A stretch of 64,000 nucleotides of DNA from Sulfurifustis variabilis (lineage in GTDB: Bacteria; Pseudomonadota; Gammaproteobacteria; Acidiferrobacterales; Sulfurifustaceae): the NCBI RefSeq assembly GCF_002355415.1, contig NZ_AP014936.1, positions 1,364,001 to 1,428,000 of the forward strand. The letters run 5' to 3'. Shown in pieces: positions 59,438-64,000 of the stretch (position 1 is the first letter of the stretch; each line of letters opens with the position of its first letter). The notes under the pieces were generated by a model, which did no database searches, was not told where the DNA came from, and saw only the letters and a list, made by a program, of their open reading frames with translations. Made by a program: the position numbers and the translations under genes.

Positions 59438-60298
59438 TCAGGCCGGCGCGAAAAAGCGCAGCGCGTTCCGGTAGGCGATCTGCTCCGCCACGTGGGGCGG
59501 CAGCGCGGCGAGCCAGCGACGATAGTGGCCGAGTATGTAGCGGAACTGGTACCAGAACTCGTTCGTGTACGTGCCGCTGCCCACCATGAAGCGGTCGGGG
59601 TGACGCAGGAAGAGCGCCGACCAGGCCGGCGCCAGCTTGCCGCCGGGTGCGATGTCGGTGCGATGCGAGAGCTCGGTCGCGAGATTCGGGAAGCGGTCGA
59701 GCAGCGCGCCGACCACCTCGGGGCTCGCCGTCATCCCCGCGTGCGCCCAGAGCACGCGCAGGTTCGGCGCGATGGCGAAGATCTCCTCGACCAGGGGCGC
59801 CTCCGCGTGCAGGTTGATCGCCAGCCCCTGCTCGCCGGCCAGCTCGAGGACCTGGCGGACGACCGGCTTGTGCAGCTGCCCGGCGACCAGGTGGAGCTCC
59901 CCGATCCCGCGGTACGCCTGGTTGGAGAGCTCCTGTCTCAGGTAACCGGGCAACGTCGCGTCGTCCACCCACGTCTCCCGGTCCTCGCGGCTGCGGTAGG
60001 GCGAGAGGAACGGGACGATGATCTGGCGGTTGCGCGTCTGCAGGCGGAAGGTGCCTTCGTTCGGCGTGCTGGACACCAGCGCCTGGGTGACGTTGAGCTC
60101 CTCCAGGGTGCCGATCACGGCCCTCGGCGAGAAGTACTCCCAGGCCTCCCGGTTGTAGTGCATCTGCACGTCGTAGATCGGCGGCTGCGGGTTCGCGTCG
60201 CGAAAGTAATAGAGGGCGAACAGCGTGAGCGCGACCGGGAGGCTCAGGAAGCCCAGGGTCTGCCGGAGCCGGGAGGAACCGCCTTCTTCGCCTGACAT
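59438..60298 (-). CDS. Membrane-anchored amidohydrolase-like protein
   Basis: The 286-residue protein has a signal-anchor helix (TLGFLSLPVALTLFALYYF), then a TIM-barrel amidohydrolase-like domain: PIYDVQMHYN, YRGIGELHLVAGQLHKPVVR, LAINLHAEAPLVEE, LRVLWAHAGM. It lacks a clear HxH at the first strand (VQMHYN). It is probably periplasmic. The start (ATG 60298) overlaps nothing, but the divergent helicase promoter lies in the same region. The substrate is unknown. Confidence 0.7.
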   Translation of the reverse strand: MSGEEGGSSRLRQTLGFLSLPVALTLFALYYFRDANPQPPIYDVQMHYNREAWEYFSPRAVIGTLEELNVTQALVSSTPNEGTFRLQTRNRQIIVPFLSPYRSREDRETWVDDATLPGYLRQELSNQAYRGIGELHLVAGQLHKPVVRQVLELAGEQGLAINLHAEAPLVEEIFAIAPNLRVLWAHAGMTASPEVVGALLDRFPNLATELSHRTDIAPGGKLAPAWSALFLRHPDRFMVGSGTYTNEFWYQFRYILGHYRRWLAALPPHVAEQIAYRNALRFFAPA

Positions 60299-60383
60299 GT
60301 CGGATCGCGCGCGGGCGTTTGTTATGCTCATGCTGCCCGCGCGCGCGGGACGACGCAACCCGAAGAGCGGCCAACGGCTTCAC

Positions 60384-62339
60384 ATGTCCGAATTCGAGCG
60401 ATGGCGAAGCCGCGAGGCGGTGGGCCCGGGCGGCCCGCTCGCGCGGCGGATTCCCGGTTTCGCGCCCCGCCCCGCGCAGCAGAAGATGGCGCACGCGGTC
60501 GAAAAGGCCCTCGAGAGCCGGAAAACGCTCGTCGCCGAATCCGGCACGGGCACCGGCAAGACCTACGCCTACCTGGTGCCGGCGCTGCTCTCCGGCCTGC
60601 GCGTGATCGTCTCCACCGGCACCCGGACCCTCCAGGACCAGCTCTTCCGGCGCGACCTGCCGCGCGTGCGCGATGCCCTGGAGCTGCCCGCGCGCGTCGC
60701 CCTGCTCAAGGGCCGCGGGAACTACCTCTGCCTGCACCGGCTCGGCGTCACCGCGGAAGAGGGCCGATTCGCGACGCGCGCGCAAAGCGCCGAGTTCCAG
60801 CGGATCCGGGCGTGGGCGTTCGGCACGCGCTCGGGCGACATCGCCGAGGCCGGCGAAGTGCCCGAGGAGTCCGAGCTCTGGCCGCGCGTGACCTCGACCG
60901 CGGACAATTGCCTCGGCGGGCAGTGCGCGCATTACGACGAATGCTTCGTCAACCGCGCGCGCCGCGAGGCGGCCGGCGCGGAGCTCCTCGTCGTCAACCA
61001 TCATCTCTTCTTCGCCGATCTCGCCCTTCGCGAGGAGGGCTTCGCGCAGCTCCTGCCTTCCGCCGACGCCGTCATCTTCGACGAGGCCCACCAGCTCCCC
61101 GAGATCGCCTCGGATTTCTTCGGCGTCACGCTGAGCAGCCACCAGCTGCGCAACCTCGGGCGCGACACCATTTCCGAGGACCTGCGCGAGGCGAGCGGGC
61201 TGGCCACGCTGCGGCCCGCGGCGGAGGCGCTGGAGAAGGCGGTGCAGGACTTCCGCCTCGCGTTCGGGATCGAAGCCCGGCGCGATCACTGGGATCGCGT
61301 GGCCGGCACGGGCGCGTTCAAGGACGCGCTGCGCGCGCTGCACGAGCATCTCGAGGAGCTGACCGTGCAGCTCGAGACGGTGGCGGGGAGAGGGCCCGGT
61401 CTCGCGAACTGCGCGCGGCGTTCGCAGGCGCTGAGGGAGCGGCTCGAGCGCTTCGAGGCCGGACCGCTCGACGAGATCGCCTGGTTCGAGACGGGACCGC
61501 GAAGCTTCATGCTGCGCCTCACGCCGCTCTCGATCGCGCGCGAGTTCGGCTCCCGGATCGCGGGATTGGGCGCGAAGGCCTGGGTCTACACCTCGGCGAC
61601 GCTCGCCGTGGGCGAGGACTTCTCGCACTTCACCGGGCAACTGGGTCTGGAGGACGCGCACACCGCGCGCTGGGAGAGCCCGTTCGACTACGCGAGCCAG
61701 GCGCTCCTCTACGTGCCGCCGGGCCTGCCCGATCCGGCCTCGCGCGACTACACGCTCCGCGTCGTCGAGGCGGCCCTACCCGTGCTGCGCGCGAGCGAGG
61801 GCCGGGCGTTTCTGCTCTTCACCAGCCACCGCGCGCTCCGCATCGCGGCCGAGCAGCTCGCGGGAAGGCTCGACTATCCCTTGTTCGTTCAGGGCACCGC
61901 CGCCCGCGCGCAGCTCCTCGAGCGCTTCGTCGCGGCGGGCAACGGCGTGCTGCTCGGCACGGCGAGCTTCTGGGAGGGCGTCGACGTGAAGGGGCCGACG
62001 CTCTCGTGCGTGGTCATCGACAAGCTCCCGTTCGGCTCGCCCGAGGACCCGGTGCTCAAGGCGCGCTCGGAGGCCATGACGGCGGCGGGGCGAAATCCCT
62101 TCCGCGAGTTCCAGCTGCCCGAGGCCGTGATCGCGCTCAAGCAGGGCGCGGGACGGCTGATCCGCGACGCGGCGGATCGCGGCGTGCTGGTGATCTGCGA
62201 TCCGCGCCTGCTGTCGCGCTCGTACGGACGGCTGTTCCTCGACAGCCTGCCGCCGATGCCGCTCACGCGCGCGCAGGCGGACGTCGAGCGCTTTTTCCGC
62301 GAGGCCGGCGCGGTGGATACGGATACGGCCACACTTTAA
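60384..62339 (+). CDS. DinG/YoaA-type ATP-dependent DNA helicase
   Basis: The 651-residue XPD-like superfamily 2 helicase has Walker A AESGTGTGKTYAYLVPALL and four Fe-S cysteines (GNYLC, DNCLGGQC, DEC). It has DEAH box VIFDEAHQL, motif V/VI GTASFWEGVDVKGPTLSCVV and KQGAGRLIRDAADRGV. YoaA works in DNA repair with the HolC subunit; DinG unwinds R-loops. Cysteine layout and size favour the YoaA group. The start is set at MSEFERW (60384) because upstream codons overlap the divergent gene. Confidence 0.9.
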   Translation: MSEFERWRSREAVGPGGPLARRIPGFAPRPAQQKMAHAVEKALESRKTLVAESGTGTGKTYAYLVPALLSGLRVIVSTGTRTLQDQLFRRDLPRVRDALELPARVALLKGRGNYLCLHRLGVTAEEGRFATRAQSAEFQRIRAWAFGTRSGDIAEAGEVPEESELWPRVTSTADNCLGGQCAHYDECFVNRARREAAGAELLVVNHHLFFADLALREEGFAQLLPSADAVIFDEAHQLPEIASDFFGVTLSSHQLRNLGRDTISEDLREASGLATLRPAAEALEKAVQDFRLAFGIEARRDHWDRVAGTGAFKDALRALHEHLEELTVQLETVAGRGPGLANCARRSQALRERLERFEAGPLDEIAWFETGPRSFMLRLTPLSIAREFGSRIAGLGAKAWVYTSATLAVGEDFSHFTGQLGLEDAHTARWESPFDYASQALLYVPPGLPDPASRDYTLRVVEAALPVLRASEGRAFLLFTSHRALRIAAEQLAGRLDYPLFVQGTAARAQLLERFVAAGNGVLLGTASFWEGVDVKGPTLSCVVIDKLPFGSPEDPVLKARSEAMTAAGRNPFREFQLPEAVIALKQGAGRLIRDAADRGVLVICDPRLLSRSYGRLFLDSLPPMPLTRAQADVERFFREAGAVDTDTATL

Positions 62340-62348
62340 GATCGCCGG

Positions 62349-62729
62349 ATGGAAGCGCCCGAAGCGCCGAATTCCGTGACGCCGGCCGGCGTGCCCCCCG
62401 AGCGGCCGCTCATCACCATCGCCAACGTCGTGTACGGCCTGCAGGCCGTCGGCCTGCTCCTGCCCATCACGTTCATCGCCGGGATCATCATCAACTACGT
62501 CAAGCGCGACGACGCGCGCACGACGCTCGTCGAATCCCACTTCCGCTGGCAGATCCGCACGTTCTGGTACGGGCTGCTCTGGGGCGCCCTCGGCGGCCTC
62601 ACCGCGGTCATCGGCATCGGCGCCGTGATCCTCTTCGCCGCCTACGTCTGGGTCATGTACCGCATCATTCGCGGCTGGCTCAACCTGGTCGACCGCAAGC
62701 CGATGTACCTGAAGGCCAGTGACAAGTGA
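62349..62729 (+). CDS. Conserved membrane protein (DUF4870-like)
   Basis: The 126-residue protein has three helices with ITIANVVYGLQAVGLLLPIT, IINYVKRDDARTTLVESHFR WQIRTFW (a conserved polar loop) and VMYRIIRGWLNLVDRKPMYL. This is the pattern of small proteobacterial Tic20/DUF4870-like proteins. It starts 9 bp after the helicase stop and is probably cotranscribed. Confidence 0.77.
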   Translation: MEAPEAPNSVTPAGVPPERPLITIANVVYGLQAVGLLLPITFIAGIIINYVKRDDARTTLVESHFRWQIRTFWYGLLWGALGGLTAVIGIGAVILFAAYVWVMYRIIRGWLNLVDRKPMYLKASDK

Positions 62730-62791
62730 TAAGTGCCAAGTGAGTAGTCGAGGCGCGCGCTGCGCGCGCTCATCAATCCATCACTTGTCAC
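62719..62791. repeat. Nested inverted repeat between convergent genes, GCGCGC core
   Basis: GTGACAAGTGAT pairs exactly with ATCACTTGTCAC and encloses GAGGCGCGCGC with TGCGCGCGCTC. It overlaps the last codons of the membrane protein gene and ends 22 bp from the tamB stop. Confidence 0.7.
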
Positions 62792-62812
62792 GTTGCACTT
62801 ATACTTTCCCCT

Positions 62813-64000
62813 TCAGCGCTCGATCGTGAAGAGCAGGTCGGCGCCCGTGTAGGGGCCGGACTCGGCCTGGAGCGCCCAGCGCGCGCTCAGCTTGTAGCGG
62901 ATGCGGAACACATTCACCTGCTCGAACAGGCCGATGCTGTAGTTGACGTACAGCCGCGGCGAGAGCTGGCGGCCGAGGACGAGCGCCGCGTCCTGGTTCT
63001 CGGTTCCGCCCTCGATGCTGACCTCCTCGATGCCGAAGCGCGCGCCGATGCGTTGCGCGAGGAACTCGCCGCCGCTGAGCTGCAGCGCCGCGGCGGCGCC
63101 CGCGAGCGTCTTCCCCTGGGCGGCATCGGCGGATTCCAGCGGCTGGCCGAAGAGGAGGTAGGAGAGCGCGTCCGCCTGGCCCATGGCGGGTTCCGTGAAG
63201 AGGACGAATTCGGGCTCGCGCAGCGTTCCCTTGACGGTGATCCCCGCCGTCACGTCCTCGATCTTGCGCACCGCGCGCGCGTCGATGCCGGGGTTGTCGA
63301 CCGGGCCGCCGGCAAAGAGCAGCCGGCCCCGCTCGATCTCGAGCTTCTGGCCGAAGGCCTCGTACTTGCCTTCGACGATGCGCACCTCGCCCCGGCCCGT
63401 CGTCACGCGGCCGGGGGCCTCGACGACGGTGATCTGGCCGGTGATGTCGCCGGTCAGACCGAAACCGTCGAAGCTCACGCGCTCGCCCAGGATGACCTGC
63501 ACCTGGCCGCCCACGGTCCACGGCGTGGCCGGTGCGGTCTCGGGTTCGTCCTCCGGCGCGTTGACGATGACGACGTCGCGCGAGACCGGAACGGCCGTCG
63601 TCTCGCCGCCGACCAGGCGCGGCCGCGGCGCGAACCGGGCCTGCGGCACGCGTATCTCGCCGTCGATCGTGACGTGGCGCGGAACGACGTCGAGGCGGAG
63701 GTTCGGCGAGACGACCACCGACGCCTCGCGCAGATCGACGGCCTGGAAGCGGTCGCCGGTGACCTGGAGCTTCGCGCGCCAAGCCCGCCCGGCTTCGAGC
63801 GCCAGCGTGCCGGCGACGTCGATCTGACCCTTGCCGGATCGCGCCTGGCCGCGCAGGGTGAGGACATCGTTGCGTTCGGCCGTTGCCGTCAGCTCGACGG
63901 CGTCGAGCCGTATGCCGGGACCGGGCAGACGCGCCGAGGCGTCGCGCAGGCGCGCATCGCCGCGCAGCTGCGGTTCCGCGAGCGTTCCGCCGATGCGCAG
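62813..64000 (-). CDS. tamB: TamB-like translocation/assembly protein, C-terminal part
   Basis: About 395 codons are present and the gene continues off the right edge. Repeated beta-rich motifs (LRLDVVPRHVTIDGEIRVPQ, GRGEVRIVEGKYEAFGQKLE, GRLLFAGGPVDNPGIDARAV) lead to the family C-terminus, ADALSYLLFGQPLESADAAQ and PRLYVNYSIGLFEQVNVFRI, ending FTIER. TamB is an inner-membrane-anchored bridge that moves lipids to, or helps assemble proteins in, the outer membrane. TamA would be expected upstream, beyond the window. Confidence 0.9.
   Translation of the reverse strand: MRIGGTLAEPQLRGDARLRDASARLPGPGIRLDAVELTATAERNDVLTLRGQARSGKGQIDVAGTLALEAGRAWRAKLQVTGDRFQAVDLREASVVVSPNLRLDVVPRHVTIDGEIRVPQARFAPRPRLVGGETTAVPVSRDVVIVNAPEDEPETAPATPWTVGGQVQVILGERVSFDGFGLTGDITGQITVVEAPGRVTTGRGEVRIVEGKYEAFGQKLEIERGRLLFAGGPVDNPGIDARAVRKIEDVTAGITVKGTLREPEFVLFTEPAMGQADALSYLLFGQPLESADAAQGKTLAGAAAALQLSGGEFLAQRIGARFGIEEVSIEGGTENQDAALVLGRQLSPRLYVNYSIGLFEQVNVFRIRYKLSARWALQAESGPYTGADLLFTIER

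Overview
The window is 64 kb of GC-rich (by eye about two-thirds G+C or more), densely packed chromosomal DNA from a Gram-negative proteobacterium. Outer-membrane and periplasmic genes (OmpA-type lipoprotein, TamB, GspA/GspB, lipoprotein c-type cytochromes) and the YhaJ-like, NsrR-like and FxsA-type genes point to Gammaproteobacteria. A respiratory, possibly sulfur-oxidising and denitrifying lifestyle fits (SorAB-like sulfite dehydrogenase, NnrS, c5-type cytochromes). An Acidiferrobacterales-like organism is my guess, not something the sequence proves. There is no prophage, CRISPR array, rRNA operon or transposase gene. Mobility shows as short structured repeats, two copies of a ~0.5 kb non-coding element, a toxin-antitoxin locus beside a duplicated piece of a regulator, and gene remnants.

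Layout. 1-1.45 kb: divergent nucleotide-sugar dehydrogenase (cut by the window edge) and epimerase. 1.4-2.2 kb: lipoprotein, tRNA-Ala(GGC), tRNA-Glu(UUC), terminator. 2.3-6.0 kb: a nitric-oxide-type module (cydP, DUF1971-hemerythrin fusion, nnrS, DUF2249, DUF59) divergent from an NsrR-like Rrf2 regulator, with two inverted NsrR-like operators between them. 6.2-12.2 kb: 2-methylcitrate cycle operon prpE-prpB-prpC-prpD, with a structured repeat element between prpC and prpD. 12.4-22.5 kb: methyltransferase, exported phosphodiesterase and phospholipase D-like lipoproteins, rnhB, Nudix and TerB genes, a truncated second copy of the element, and a VTT-domain/flavoprotein disulfide reductase fusion. 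22.8-25.2 kb: gspA-gspB. 25.4-30.1 kb: CBS protein, BON/SRPBCC protein, sulfite dehydrogenase pair, RibD-like reductase and a short membrane-protein ORF. 30.2-39.5 kb: DUF72, a coupled pyruvyl-transferase/FAD oxidoreductase pair, small membrane proteins, DUF99, a multi-PAS hybrid kinase, an FAH-family hydrolase and PPK2. 39.5-44.3 kb: degenerate nuclease homologue, OmpA lipoprotein, pseudo-receiver, MscS channel, GlcG-like protein and gluQ.

44.4-49.6 kb holds a coherent quinone/electrophile detoxification cluster (glutathionyl-hydroquinone reductase, DoxX, GST, old yellow enzyme, pirin) divergent from a YhaJ-type LysR regulator. It is followed by hicB, a nonsense-mutated hicA, and a 184-bp near-perfect copy of part of the LysR gene. 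50.4-64 kb: acetyltransferase, two tandem c-type cytochromes, fxsA, a frameshifted AAA ATPase, a RES/Xre toxin-antitoxin pair beside an ADP-ribosylglycohydrolase remnant, MBL-fold and CheR proteins, an ATP-grasp-like protein, an amidohydrolase-like protein, a DinG/YoaA-type helicase, and the 3' part of tamB.

Most promising for new biology: the ~0.58 kb element with long terminal inverted repeats whose end hairpins differ in sequence but keep their pairing; the twin-operator NO-response module; the lysR-hicBA-lysR' arrangement; and the pyruvyl-transferase/FAD-oxidoreductase pair.
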